Below are positions 42,831 through 51,715 of a stretch of 64,000 nt of DNA, piece by piece (within the stretch, counting starts at the first letter, position 1; the number at the start of each line of letters is the position of its first letter). Location of the stretch: NCBI RefSeq assembly GCF_011759365.1, contig NZ_JAARLZ010000001.1, positions 124,001 to 188,000 of the forward strand, written 5' to 3'. The DNA is from Luteibacter anthropi. Lineage in GTDB: Bacteria; Pseudomonadota; Gammaproteobacteria; Xanthomonadales; Rhodanobacteraceae. Made by a program: the position numbers and the translations under genes. Below the pieces are notes generated by a model, which saw only the letters and a program-made list of their open reading frames with translations, did not search any database and was not told the origin of the DNA.

Positions 42831-45653
42831 TCAGGCCTTCGACTTGCCACCGAAGTGATAGTCGAACTGGATCCACCATTGCCGCCCGTAGATGTCGTAG
42901 ATGCTGGACGGATAGTTGGGCCATCCCTGCGTGCGATCCACGGGCATGCGATTGGCGATGTTGTTGATGACGAGAGAGACGGATGCCTCCTTGTTCAACT
43001 GGTAGGCCACGCTCGTATTGAACAACGTGTACGGCGCCCGGTAACCCAGCTGGTTTCCGTACGGGATTCTTCCGTAACGGATGCCGTTGACCGTGGCCGA
43101 CCAGTCGTTGCGATGCCAGCTCAGTGCCGCATTGACCTTGCTGCGCCATTCGGTCTGGTAGGCGGGGCTCAGGTAGTCCTGTATCGCATCGCCACCGAAC
43201 TGCTCGTACTTGTGGCTGAACACCGTCGTGTAATCGAGCTTCAGGGCGAACAGGCCGAAGCGGTCACCGCCCCAGCGGATGTTTGAACTTGCATCCAGTC
43301 CGCTGGTGTGTTCGTTGGAAGCGTTGATCGGATTGACGTCCACGCTCGTCACGCCATTGGCATTCACCAGTGCATTGGCTGCAACACGGTGGACACGGGC
43401 AATGGCATCACTGCAAAGCGAGGACTGCGGGTCCACCGGTGTACCCGACAGGGTCTGGCCGGCAAGGCAGTCGGCATCGGTTCGCAGCAGCTGGTCCATG
43501 CTGAGGTTCGTCACCTCGTCGGTGATGGCGATATGGTAGTAATCGACCGACAGATCGAAGTTCCTGCTGGGCGACCACACTACGCCATAGGTGAAGGAGC
43601 GGGCCGTCTCCGGCTTCAGTTTGCTGTTGCCGCTCTGGGTGTAGTTGATGTTGTAGGTCTGGTCGCAGCTTCCGTACGGCTGGTTGCCGAGGCGGCACAG
43701 GTAATAATCGGTCTGCCCGGGGTTATAGCCCAGCGTGGCATTGGAGAAGATGTAGTTCATGTCCGGCGCACGGAAGCTGGTGGCGTAGTTGCCACGAATC
43801 AGCAGGCTTTCCACGGGTCGGTATTCCAGGCCCACGTTGAAGGTGGGCTTGCTGATCCTGTTGCCGGCGAAGTGGAAGACGTCGTAGCGCGCGGCACCCG
43901 ACACCGTCAGTGACGACAGCACGGGCGCATTGAATTCCACGCCTACGGCCTGGTTGCGCCGGGTGCCCCCGGACGAATCGGCGGTACCCGTGTTCCAGAA
44001 GTAGCCCTGGTCGATACGTGGATCCGGGTGCTGGTGGTAGCCCTGGTCGCCCAGCTCCGCAATCGCCGCTACGCCAAAATCACCGCCGGGCAGTGTGAAT
44101 GGGGTGCCGTTTACCGCGAGGCTGGCGGTCTGCGTCCATGAACTGTTCTTGCTCGTGCTGGATGCCGCGAGGCTTTCGTACTGCGCTGCTGATAACGGAC
44201 TATAGAAGTTGGCCAGGTTCGGCGCATAGGAGGGAAACGTCGTGCCATCGACAACGTGGCTGCCTACCTGCTGGCCGAGAAAGTACGTATCCACGCTATT
44301 GAGGAAGCGTTGCCGCGTCTGGTCGCTGCTGTAATGGGAGTACGTGTAGTTGGCATCGTAGTGCCAGTCGCTGCTGCCGAAGTCACCCCGGGCACCCACC
44401 GACGCCGTGAACGAGCGCTCCAGATAGGTGCGGTCGTACCCTTGCAGGCCGATGCCTTCGTCCGGGGCAAGGACGCGCGTGAGGTTTTCCAGGCGCTGGG
44501 TCTGGGTATCCCAGAACGGACCTGCGACGGACGAACTGGACCAGCTGGGCGGCCCGATCAGGTGGCTGGTGACACGGGTGTCGTCGGCCAGGAAGTCGCC
44601 ATAGAGCGAGGTGTGGTCATTGATCTTGTACTGCAGGCTGGCAAAACCGGAGGCCTGCTTCTTGGCCGCTCCCAGCGTGCCGACGTTGTAGTACCGGTCG
44701 CTCCCGCAGTACGTGCCAGGGCGCTTCGGATTATTGCTGGTATCCAGGCCGACGCTGCCGCCCATCAGGCCGCCGAGGCCCTGGCATGCGCCATCGGGTG
44801 GCGCGAGATAACGCCCGGATATCGGATCGCGAATGGTCGCCACGCCCGGTACGGAGGTGGTGGGGTCAATCGCATTACGCGTGTAGGACGAACTCAGGTG
44901 CCGGTCGCCGAACTCCAGCGGCTGGGTGTTGTTCAATTCAAGCCCGGCAACACCGGTCAGCTTGCCCGCATCGATACCCTGGGTGAGCTGGAGGCGCTGG
45001 TTGGCGCCACCGCCACCTTGTGTTCCGCCCGCACGTACCTTGATGTCGGTGCCGTCGTAGTGCTGCTTCAGGATCACGTTGACGACGCCGGCGATGGCGT
45101 CCGAACCATAGATTGCCGACGCACCCGCATCGGTCACTTCGATGCGCTCGATGGATTCGGAGGGAATATTGGCGAGGTTGACCGCATTGACGCGGCCATC
45201 GTAAGCCACCGGATACTCCGCCAGGCGATGACCGTTGACCAGCACCAGGGTGTGGTTGGCACCAAGGTTGCGCAGGTTGAGGAAGTTGCCCGCCGGCGTG
45301 AAGGTGCTGCCGAAATCCTGACCCTGCACCTGTCCGGTGTTCTGCGTGAGCTGCGACAGGGCATCGAAGGCATTGCGATAACCACGGGCGTCGATTTCAT
45401 CGGCCGTGATGGTGGTAACGGGCGATGCGCCTTCCAGTTCGGTGCGTGGAATGCGCGAACCGGTAACCACCACTTCCTGCAACTGCCGCGGCGAATCCTT
45501 GCCATCGCCGGGCGCTGACGAAGGTGCGGCGTCGGACGTCGGTACCGTCGCCGTCTGTGCCCATGCCGGCATCGCCAGCATGATGCCGACGGCGAGGGCC
45601 GTTCGTTGGAAAACCCGGGTAGCGCGAGTGGAAGTAAAGCCTGGACTGGACAT
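42831..45653 (-). CDS. TonB-dependent receptor (outer membrane)
   Basis: The product is 940 residues from the ATG at 45653 (MSSPGFTSTRATRVF). It has a signal peptide ending PAWAQ, a TonB-box-like QEVVVTGSRIPRTEL, a plug (about 65-180: NAFDALSQLTQNTG, AGASAIYGSDAIAGVVNVILK) and a large barrel ending FDYHFGGKSKA. The SRIPRT...PVTTITADEI form is common in xanthomonad receptors for carbohydrates or peptides rather than siderophores, and no Fur box is seen upstream. The substrate is unknown. No substrate-binding or enzyme partner lies beside it. Confidence 0.92.
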   Translation of the reverse strand: MSSPGFTSTRATRVFQRTALAVGIMLAMPAWAQTATVPTSDAAPSSAPGDGKDSPRQLQEVVVTGSRIPRTELEGASPVTTITADEIDARGYRNAFDALSQLTQNTGQVQGQDFGSTFTPAGNFLNLRNLGANHTLVLVNGHRLAEYPVAYDGRVNAVNLANIPSESIERIEVTDAGASAIYGSDAIAGVVNVILKQHYDGTDIKVRAGGTQGGGGANQRLQLTQGIDAGKLTGVAGLELNNTQPLEFGDRHLSSSYTRNAIDPTTSVPGVATIRDPISGRYLAPPDGACQGLGGLMGGSVGLDTSNNPKRPGTYCGSDRYYNVGTLGAAKKQASGFASLQYKINDHTSLYGDFLADDTRVTSHLIGPPSWSSSSVAGPFWDTQTQRLENLTRVLAPDEGIGLQGYDRTYLERSFTASVGARGDFGSSDWHYDANYTYSHYSSDQTRQRFLNSVDTYFLGQQVGSHVVDGTTFPSYAPNLANFYSPLSAAQYESLAASSTSKNSSWTQTASLAVNGTPFTLPGGDFGVAAIAELGDQGYHQHPDPRIDQGYFWNTGTADSSGGTRRNQAVGVEFNAPVLSSLTVSGAARYDVFHFAGNRISKPTFNVGLEYRPVESLLIRGNYATSFRAPDMNYIFSNATLGYNPGQTDYYLCRLGNQPYGSCDQTYNINYTQSGNSKLKPETARSFTYGVVWSPSRNFDLSVDYYHIAITDEVTNLSMDQLLRTDADCLAGQTLSGTPVDPQSSLCSDAIARVHRVAANALVNANGVTSVDVNPINASNEHTSGLDASSNIRWGGDRFGLFALKLDYTTVFSHKYEQFGGDAIQDYLSPAYQTEWRSKVNAALSWHRNDWSATVNGIRYGRIPYGNQLGYRAPYTLFNTSVAYQLNKEASVSLVINNIANRMPVDRTQGWPNYPSSIYDIYGRQWWIQFDYHFGGKSKA

Positions 45654-45723
45654 GGGAGGGCAAATCCTGGGTTCGGCAACCCGTCCCGGCATCAGGGCCA
45701 GGATTTCAGGGTGCAAGGTGATC

Positions 45724-45739
45724 GACAGCGTGCGCTGTC
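45724..45739. promoter_or_regulatory. palindrome GACAGCGTGCGCTGTC upstream of TonB receptor
   Basis: Seven-base perfect arms around a TG centre lie 71 bp upstream of the receptor start. It is a candidate operator or leader hairpin for the receptor. Confidence 0.4.
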
Positions 45740-46137
45740 AGTGGGCATGGGAGGTGGAGCAGGAATCAGGCTGTGGGGACAGCCGTACGTAACGACCCGA
45801 TCAACAACAGTGCGCGACGCCACGACAACAAGCGTCGCAGGTAGCGATTTTCAGGCACTGGATGTTCATAGCCATTCGTGGTCGTGAAGAGGTGGGGGAA
45901 CAGGCACGGATCATCATTCGTGATGTCCGGCACGATCATTCTCTTCATCTATTTTTCATGGTGTCAATAAAGTTCCGCAGCGCACTTGCGGAACATGGAC
46001 CAACGTGGCGGCCCGGAGCAGGAAATCACGAAAGTCGCGCCGCAGGACGGAGGCGGCCGCGTTTCCAGAAATCACCGGCAAAACCATGGACATGGATTGA
46101 GGTGACCGCTACGTGCACAGGATCTGGAGCGACCCGT

Positions 46138-46158
46138 CTTATAACCGATGGTTATAAG
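46138..46158. promoter_or_regulatory. perfect inverted repeat CTTATAACC / GGTTATAAG
   Basis: Nine-base arms with a 3-base spacer (GAT) lie in an AT-rich patch. It resembles operators of MarR, HxlR or similar dimeric regulators, but no gene begins downstream in either direction within 150 bp. Confidence 0.45.
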
Positions 46159-46292
46159 TACATAAGAAATGACCATATAGAAAAGGGCCGGTGACTGCCG
46201 TCATCCAGCCCTTGAAACGCGCACTCGACCGTCGATACGACCGACACCTGGCAGGGTACGGCGACCTATGAACGAGCCATCGCGCGGATCGT

Positions 46293-47063
46293 TTACTGGC
46301 GTCCGGCGGTGACGCCACCGTCCACCGGAAGCACCGTACCCGTAATCCAGCCAGCCTGTTCGGAGGCAAGGAACAGGATGGCTTCGGCCACATCGCCGGG
46401 CTGGCCGTTGCGGCCCAGCGGGTGGAAGGCATCGAACGTGGGCAGCACTTCCTTCACCTGCGCGTCGCTCATGAAGGTGTTGTACACCGGGGTCTCGACC
46501 ACGGCAGGTGCCACCGCGTTGATGCGGATGTGATGTGGTGCCAGTTCGATGGCCAGGTTGCGCACCATGGCGTGGACACCGGCATTCGCCGCCGAATACG
46601 CCGCCGACGGCGTGGCGCCGATGGCCTGGATCGCCCACATCGAACCGGTCTGCACGATGGCACCGCCGCCAGAATCCTTCATGGCACGCGCCGCGGCCTG
46701 TGCCGTGAAGAACTTGCCCTTGAGGATCGTGTCCAGGTACCAGTCGTAGTCGGCTTCGGTGAGGTCGAGGAAGGGCTTCGGATTGAACACACCCGCATTG
46801 TTCACCAGCACGTCGAGACGACCGAAGCGACGCACGGCGGTGTCCACGAGCTCCTGCCCCGTGCGCGGATCGGCGATGTCACCGTCGGTGACGATCACGT
46901 GGCTGCCCGACGGGTCGATATCCTTCGCCGCGGCGACAAGCTTCTGGCGATCGCGGCCATTGATGACCACCTTCGCGCCTTCGGCGACGAAGCGCCGTGC
47001 GGTTTCCTTGCCGATACCCGAACCGCCACCCGTGATGGCGATGACCTTGTTTTCGAAACGCAT
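46293..47063 (-). CDS. SDR family oxidoreductase with altered YxxxK motif
   Basis: The product is 256 residues, classical-SDR length, with the cofactor motif TGGGSGIG and NNAG. The active-site motif reads YSAAN, so the usual catalytic Lys is Asn; the Ser precedes it in VQTGSMWA. The ATG at 47063 has AGGA upstream. It is the last gene of a five-gene operon (CMD, cupin, FAD oxidase, two SDRs) starting at 49943, with 31 bp to the preceding SDR. Substrate is unknown, and activity may depend on an alternative base. Confidence 0.88.
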   Translation of the reverse strand: MRFENKVIAITGGGSGIGKETARRFVAEGAKVVINGRDRQKLVAAAKDIDPSGSHVIVTDGDIADPRTGQELVDTAVRRFGRLDVLVNNAGVFNPKPFLDLTEADYDWYLDTILKGKFFTAQAAARAMKDSGGGAIVQTGSMWAIQAIGATPSAAYSAANAGVHAMVRNLAIELAPHHIRINAVAPAVVETPVYNTFMSDAQVKEVLPTFDAFHPLGRNGQPGDVAEAILFLASEQAGWITGTVLPVDGGVTAGRQ

Positions 47064-47094
47064 GTCGTTGTGTCCTGTTGTCTTTAAAGGGAGA

Positions 47095-47835
47095 TCAGAT
47101 CTGGGCAAAGCCGCCGTCGACGGCAATCTCTGCGCCCAGCATGTAGCGGGAGTCGTCGCTGGCGAGGAAAAGCGCGGCCTGCGCGATGTCGTCGGCCAAA
47201 CCAAGCCTTCCAAGCGGTACGCGTTGCGCAATGCGGGCCTTCGCAGCGGAGACATCCGCATCGGATGCGCTGCCGTGAATGGGCGTGTCGATGGCGCCAG
47301 GGCTGACGGCATTGACGCGGATGCGCCGCGCCAGCAGCTCTGCTGACCATGTGCGCGCCAGCGAACGCACGGCTGCCTTGGATGCCGACAGCATCGACAG
47401 GCCTGGCGTGCCCACTTCGTTGAGCCACGAGGTGTTGAGGATCACCGAGGCTCCCTCGCGCAACAGCGGCGACACCGCCTGCATGGAAAAGAAGACGCCC
47501 TTGACGTTGATATCCATCAACTCGTCGTAACGAGCTTCCGTGGTGGATTCCAGCGGTGTGCCAAAGGCCACGCCGGCATTGGCGAAGAACACATCGAGTC
47601 CACCGAGCCGATCGCGCAGCACGTGATGCATGCGATTGAGGTCGTCGTGCGAACACACGTCAGCGACGATGGGTATCACGGCATCGCCAAGTGTCACTGC
47701 CACCTCATCCAGCCGTGCCGCATCGCGCCCGGTGATTGCGACACGTGCGCCTTCGCGAGCGAACAATGCTGCCGTCGCAAGCCCGATACCACTGCTGCCG
47801 CCCGTGACGAGCGCCGTCTTGCCTTCGAGTTTCAT
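47095..47835 (-). CDS. SDR family oxidoreductase lacking the catalytic Tyr
   Basis: The product is 246 residues with TGGSSGIG and the ANAG variant of NNAG. Where SDRs have YxxxK it reads LSASK (Leu for Tyr), in the context [17 protein letters not shown]; the later [10 protein letters not shown] is typical. AGGAG precedes the ATG at 47835, which overlaps the stop of the FAD oxidase (ATGA), so the two are translationally coupled. It could be an inactive or substrate-assisted reductase in the same operon. Confidence 0.88.
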   Translation of the reverse strand: MKLEGKTALVTGGSSGIGLATAALFAREGARVAITGRDAARLDEVAVTLGDAVIPIVADVCSHDDLNRMHHVLRDRLGGLDVFFANAGVAFGTPLESTTEARYDELMDINVKGVFFSMQAVSPLLREGASVILNTSWLNEVGTPGLSMLSASKAAVRSLARTWSAELLARRIRVNAVSPGAIDTPIHGSASDADVSAAKARIAQRVPLGRLGLADDIAQAALFLASDDSRYMLGAEIAVDGGFAQI

Positions 47836-48947
47836 GAATTCACTCCTGCTATGGGGATGCCAGCGAGCGCGACGTCGACACCATGGTCCGCCGCCTCTAT
47901 AGCACCGGCGATGTAGCCGGGCATCGAGGGCGACCACTCGCTGGCAATGCCGGTCATGACGGCATGCCAGGGCGCGTCGACACGCGAGATGGATACCGCT
48001 GGTTCGTGATGACCCGTGGCCATCTGGTCGTCTTCCGTAGCCGTCAGGGCATCGCATGCCCAGTCTTTCAGGTATTCGGCACGCGGCTTGGCCGCCCGCT
48101 CGCCGAATAGCCTTGCCAGCTCCGCCCTGCATTGCATACGCAGGTCTTCATCCGAAAGGCGACGCCGCATCGTGGCCGGTATGCCGATGAAGCCGAACAA
48201 GGCGCCGCTGCCATCGCGAGGCGACGCATCGTGTATTTCGACGAGCGGCCCCGTGTTGCTACGCGCATGGCCCGACAGGCCTTGTTCGCGCCAGAAGGGC
48301 TCGTCGTATACGGCCACGTACTTTGCGTGGGGCGCCATCCAGGTGCCCGTCGATCGCCACTGCCGCATCACGCTGGCTGGCAGCGCGGGAACCAGATCAA
48401 GCGTGGCTGCCGCCAGACGTGGAGGAAGCGCCAGCAACACATGGGCTGCCTGCCATGAAACCGAAGCTCCATCGCCACGCACTGCATGCACGTCCACCGT
48501 TTTTCCATCGGTGGCGATACGTGTTACGCGGTGCTCCGGCCACAGGCATTCATCGGGTATGCGCCGCGCCAGTGCTTCGGCCAAGGCCACCATGCCACCT
48601 TCCAGCCGCAACGACGAAGGCGCAGAGATAAAGCCGGAGAAACGATCCGGCGCGCGACCGATGCTGCGTTCGACCAGCATGTCCCCCGCCTCGTGCTGAC
48701 CGATAGTGATCAGGCCAAGGCGGGAAACCAGTTCGTGCAGCTCGTGTTGCATGCCGGGCCAGTACCAGGTGGCACCGAGGTCATAGCGGTTTCCATGATC
48801 TCCTTCGGGAAACGACAGCAGTCGCCCGCCGATGCGCTGCCGCGCTTCAAGCAGCACGACCTCGCGATGACCACGCTCCAGCAGCCGCGCAGCGGCATAC
48901 AGGCCGGCTACGCCAGCACCGATGATGACGATGCGATGGATCAGCAC
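47832..48947 (-). CDS. FAD-dependent amine oxidase-like protein
   Basis: The product is about 371 residues if started at the GTG at 48947, which overlaps the end of the cupin gene (GTGCTGA). A start inside the cupin gene is possible, as no clear ribosome site is seen. The N-terminal dinucleotide-binding motif VIIGAGVAGLYAAARLLERG and the following E-A-R...GGR block (LEARQRIGGRL) mark the flavin monoamine oxidase family; the C-terminal region with GIASEWSPSMPGYIAGAIEA contributes to FAD binding. It oxidises an amine or related substrate, unknown here. Confidence 0.85.
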   Translation of the reverse strand: MLIHRIVIIGAGVAGLYAAARLLERGHREVVLLEARQRIGGRLLSFPEGDHGNRYDLGATWYWPGMQHELHELVSRLGLITIGQHEAGDMLVERSIGRAPDRFSGFISAPSSLRLEGGMVALAEALARRIPDECLWPEHRVTRIATDGKTVDVHAVRGDGASVSWQAAHVLLALPPRLAAATLDLVPALPASVMRQWRSTGTWMAPHAKYVAVYDEPFWREQGLSGHARSNTGPLVEIHDASPRDGSGALFGFIGIPATMRRRLSDEDLRMQCRAELARLFGERAAKPRAEYLKDWACDALTATEDDQMATGHHEPAVSISRVDAPWHAVMTGIASEWSPSMPGYIAGAIEAADHGVDVALAGIPIAGVNS

Positions 48948-49594
48948 GGCAGGTGTCCCGTTTTCAGGTAGACCGTGACGCCTTCGCTGCCCGCCACGAA
49001 TTGCACGGGACACCCAGAAGGAAACCGCAGCCAGCTACCTTGTGGATAAGCTGTGGTTTCGCCGTGCAGTTCACCGCTGACGACGAATATCTCCAGGTTA
49101 TCCACAGGTTCGTCGAACAGCGCGTACCCCGCATCCAGCCGATGTATGGCGACGCTTTCATCCGCGTACGTGTGCAGAATGCACACCATCCCGCCGGGCC
49201 GTGGCGCCCATTGCGATGGATCGCTCGTGTCCACGCGGACATCGCGCGTATCGCCTTCATCCATCTGGCGAAGCTTCACGAAGATCGTCGTGCCGTGCGT
49301 GCTGGATGGTGCGTGCGACGACCCTGAAGGATGACGCAGGTAGCAACCCGCTGGGTGGTCACCGCCGTCATCGCGGAAGATGCCTTCGAGCACCAGGATT
49401 TCTTCGCCGCCCGGGTGGACGTGGCTAGGAAACGACGTACCGCGCTCATAGCGGACCAGGCTGGTAGCGCGTGCACATTCCTCGCCGATGCGGTCGAGCA
49501 TCATGCGGTTGACCCCCTGCTGCGGCGAATCCACCCAGCGATAGTCGCCTGGTGTAACGATCGCCGGCTGAGAGAGATCGGCGTGGATACGCAT
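48941..49594 (-). CDS. ChrR-like bicupin protein
   Basis: The product is 217 residues from the ATG at 49594. It holds two cupin domains: the N-terminal one (residues about 30-100) has the zinc-type pattern HVHPGGEEILVLEG, as in ChrR-type cupins; the C-terminal one (about 125-215) is more divergent. Only the cupin part is present and the ZAS anti-sigma domain of full ChrR is absent, so an anti-sigma role is unlikely. It could be a metal-dependent dioxygenase or sensor. It starts 7 bp downstream of the CMD gene. Confidence 0.82.
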   Translation of the reverse strand: MRIHADLSQPAIVTPGDYRWVDSPQQGVNRMMLDRIGEECARATSLVRYERGTSFPSHVHPGGEEILVLEGIFRDDGGDHPAGCYLRHPSGSSHAPSSTHGTTIFVKLRQMDEGDTRDVRVDTSDPSQWAPRPGGMVCILHTYADESVAIHRLDAGYALFDEPVDNLEIFVVSGELHGETTAYPQGSWLRFPSGCPVQFVAGSEGVTVYLKTGHLPC

Positions 49595-49601
49595 GACCGC
49601 C

Positions 49602-49943
49602 TCAGGCTGCCGGCAATGCGTCGAACGCATCCAGCGTACGCGCCGTATAGGTCAGGGCAGCGCCGGCATTGAGTGCGATGGCCGTACCCAGTGCCTCGGC
49701 GATTTCCTCGCGCGTCGCCCCGTGTTCGGCCGCCATCTTCACATGCGTGGCAATGCAGCCGTCGCAACGGGTCGTGATGGCGACCGCCAGGGCGATCAGC
49801 TCATGGACCTTCGCACTGAGGTGGTTGCCCTGCTCGCCGCTGGACATCATCGACAGCCCGCGCATCACGGGCGGGTTGAGCCTGGCGAAGTCGCCGACGG
49901 TGCGATGCAGCTCGTCGCGATAGGTATTCCAGTCATACAGCAT
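49602..49943 (-). CDS. carboxymuconolactone decarboxylase/AhpD-like protein
   Basis: The product is 113 residues from the ATG at 49943, with GGAAG 8 bases upstream. It has the AhpD-like fold with the redox motif RCDGCIATHVKMA (CxxC followed by His) and the helix ATREEIAEALGTAIALNAG. Such proteins are peroxide-reducing or decarboxylase-type. It heads the five-gene redox operon and is divergent from a LysR gene with a palindrome between them. Confidence 0.9.
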   Translation of the reverse strand: MLYDWNTYRDELHRTVGDFARLNPPVMRGLSMMSSGEQGNHLSAKVHELIALAVAITTRCDGCIATHVKMAAEHGATREEIAEALGTAIALNAGAALTYTARTLDAFDALPAA

Positions 49944-50077
49944 GGCGTTGCTTCCCATGGGTGATCGAGGTAGAAAAACTATTCACACCCCGGCAAGGCG
50001 GTGTGCTCGGTTCGCTTTATGGGAAGCATGGTGATCCCCGGCTTGCGGGCTCACAAACGGTATATTCTTGGGCTCAT

Positions 50078-50094
50078 ATAAAGAATTTCTTTAT
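50078..50094. promoter_or_regulatory. 17-bp palindrome ATAAAGAATTTCTTTAT, LysR operator
   Basis: Eight-base perfect arms around a central T lie 4 bp before the LysR start codon and 135 bp upstream of the redox operon. The shape (ATAA...TTAT) fits GcvA-type LysR binding sites, suggesting that the adjacent regulator controls itself and the operon. Confidence 0.7.
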
Positions 50095-50098
50095 CGCC

Positions 50099-51013
50099 AT
50101 GAAATCACCCGTCTTCCTCAACGCCCTGCGTGCCTTCGAGGCCAGCGCCCGGCACCAGAGCTTCTCGGCCGCCGCGGCCGAGTTGAGCGTCACCCCCGCG
50201 GCCGTGGGGCAGCTGGTGCGCAGCCTGGAGGACTGGCTCGGCACCCGGCTGTTCCATCGCAGTACCAGCGGCAAGGCCCGCCTGGTGCCCACCGAAGCGG
50301 CGGAACGCGCTTTGCCCGACATCCGTGCGGGATTCGACCGCCTTACGCTGGGCCTCAGCCGCCTGCGTGAGTCGTCAGCCAGCGGTGTCCTTACCGTGAC
50401 CGTAAGCCCGGCATTCGCGGCCAAATGGCTGTTGCCCCGCCTGGAACATTTCCAGGCCGAGTACCCGGATACGGACGTACGCCTCGATACCAGCCTGAAG
50501 CTGATGGACTTCACGGCTCAGGGCATCGATATCGGCGTGCGCTATGGGCGTGGCGAATGGCCAGGCCTCGTAGCCGAGAAGCTGATGGACGAACAACTCT
50601 TTCCCGTATGCTCGCCGCAATGGCTTCGGCAGCACCCGGACGTCAGCGAGCCATCCTCGCTGTCGGCACGCATGCTGATACACGATCAGTCCGTGGATAC
50701 GCATATCGGTTTTGCATCCTGGCCCACATGGCTTGCCCACGCGGGTACGCCGGAGGTGGATACCACGCGTGGCCTGCGCATCAACAACTCGGCCGCCGTG
50801 CTCCAGGCGGCCATCGACGGCCATGGTGTCGCGCTTGCCCGCAGTGTCATGGTGAGGGACGACCTGGCCAGCGGCAGGCTCGTGCGATTGTTTCCCCATA
50901 TCGGGCAGGCTTCCGAACTGGCCTACTTCGTGGTCTATCGTGCCGAATGCGCCTCGCTGCCGAAGCTGCTGGCGTTTCGCGACTGGCTCATGCACGAGGC
51001 ACGTGCCGCCTGA
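50099..51013 (+). CDS. LysR family regulator (GcvA-like)
   Basis: The product is 304 residues. The HTH (residues 5-65: FLNALRAFEASARHQSFSAAAAELSVTPAAVGQLVRSLE) and the effector-binding domain (about 90-300) are intact. The ATG at 50099 is chosen because the upstream in-frame reading covers the palindromic operator. It is divergent from the CMD-cupin-oxidase-SDR-SDR operon, its likely target. Confidence 0.93.
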   Translation: MKSPVFLNALRAFEASARHQSFSAAAAELSVTPAAVGQLVRSLEDWLGTRLFHRSTSGKARLVPTEAAERALPDIRAGFDRLTLGLSRLRESSASGVLTVTVSPAFAAKWLLPRLEHFQAEYPDTDVRLDTSLKLMDFTAQGIDIGVRYGRGEWPGLVAEKLMDEQLFPVCSPQWLRQHPDVSEPSSLSARMLIHDQSVDTHIGFASWPTWLAHAGTPEVDTTRGLRINNSAAVLQAAIDGHGVALARSVMVRDDLASGRLVRLFPHIGQASELAYFVVYRAECASLPKLLAFRDWLMHEARAA

Positions 51014-51095
51014 ACGTCAAGGCGTCCTCACAAACAACGCACGGGTCGTTCAAGGTCTTCTGGTAAGGCTGGAATCTCTTTTCAGGAGTCCTGTC

Positions 51096-51242
51096 ATGGC
51101 CAACGAGAAAAACCGTCCGCCGCAACACCCCGGCCAGAACGATCCGCCGGAGCATCCGCGCAACCCCACGCGCCAGCGCGAAACCAACGATTCGGGTGAC
51201 CCGAAGGACGATTCGGGCGAAGACAACCAGCAGCAGAAATAA
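51096..51242 (+). CDS. small hydrophilic 48-residue protein
   Basis: The ATG at 51096 has a strong AGGAG at 7-base spacing. The product is rich in Pro, Asn, Asp, Gln and Arg (PPQHPGQNDPPEHP..., ending EDNQQQK), without hydrophobic segments, so it is probably disordered. I know no function. It lies 82 bp after the LysR gene and 29 bp before the next small gene. Confidence 0.7.
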   Translation: MANEKNRPPQHPGQNDPPEHPRNPTRQRETNDSGDPKDDSGEDNQQQK

Positions 51243-51271
51243 CCTGTCCTGCACCTTCGAGGAGAACGCCG

Positions 51272-51541
51272 ATGCTCCAGCTCAACCCGCCGCTGCCGAT
51301 GAACACCCCGAAGGGCGAAGGTTTTGCCCATATCCTGATCGACTATGGCCCGGAGTCCGATCTGTACTGGACGGTGTTCATCACGGCGACCGGGGAGATC
51401 TGGACCTTCTCCAACCGTGAGGTGCGCGCGTCGAAGAACATCACGCTGGGACGCACCTCCCCTTCGGTGCCACGTGCGGTACGGCGCGCGGAAGCGGGTG
51501 ACGGCGCCGTCGTGGCACTGGGATCGAAAGACGCCCTGTAG
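51272..51541 (+). CDS. conserved hypothetical 89-residue protein
   Basis: The ATG follows GAGGAG. The sequence MLQLNPPLPMNTPKGEGFAH, then ILIDYGPESDLYWTVFI, TATGEIWTFSNREVRASKN and ITLGR resembles a small family I recall from bacteria and phages; function is unknown. It looks like a compact beta-rich domain. The stop codon TAG lies inside the first REP arm (CTGTAGGAGC), so the C-terminal residues after about 65 may have been shaped by the repeat. Confidence 0.7.
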   Translation: MLQLNPPLPMNTPKGEGFAHILIDYGPESDLYWTVFITATGEIWTFSNREVRASKNITLGRTSPSVPRAVRRAEAGDGAVVALGSKDAL

Positions 51542-51617
51542 GAGCGCGCCTTGCGCGCGGCCCAACGGTGCGGATGTGGCATTAACAGCGGTCGCGCGCG
51601 AGGCGCGCTCCTACAGG
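51536..51617. repeat. inverted pair of REP elements overlapping a stop codon
   Basis: Arms 51536-51562 and 51589-51617 are inverse copies of the GTAGGAGCGCGCC core. The left arm supplies the TAG stop of the 89-residue protein. Confidence 0.85.
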
Positions 51618-51715
51618 GGGCCGATGGTGTGCGGGCATCTCGCTGGCTTCACCTGGTGGGGCACACGCTGCCAACGCCCACCCTTCCACACCGGGCGAAG
51701 GAATCTGCGAAATCC

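Larger units (their letters stand above)
45654..46292. other. 639-bp intergenic region without a gene
   Basis: Read on both strands it shows no convincing ORF with a ribosome site. It contains two palindromes (45724-45739 and 46138-46158) listed separately, and is otherwise featureless. Confidence 0.5.

Noticed and set aside
45862-46194. 110-codon frame on the + strand in the 45.7-46.3 kb gap
   Set aside because: Composition is unlike a protein, it lacks a ribosome site and it runs over the palindrome at 46.14 kb.
48941-49594. ChrR anti-sigma factor
   Set aside because: The zinc-binding anti-sigma domain and a partner ECF sigma gene are absent; only cupin domains are present.
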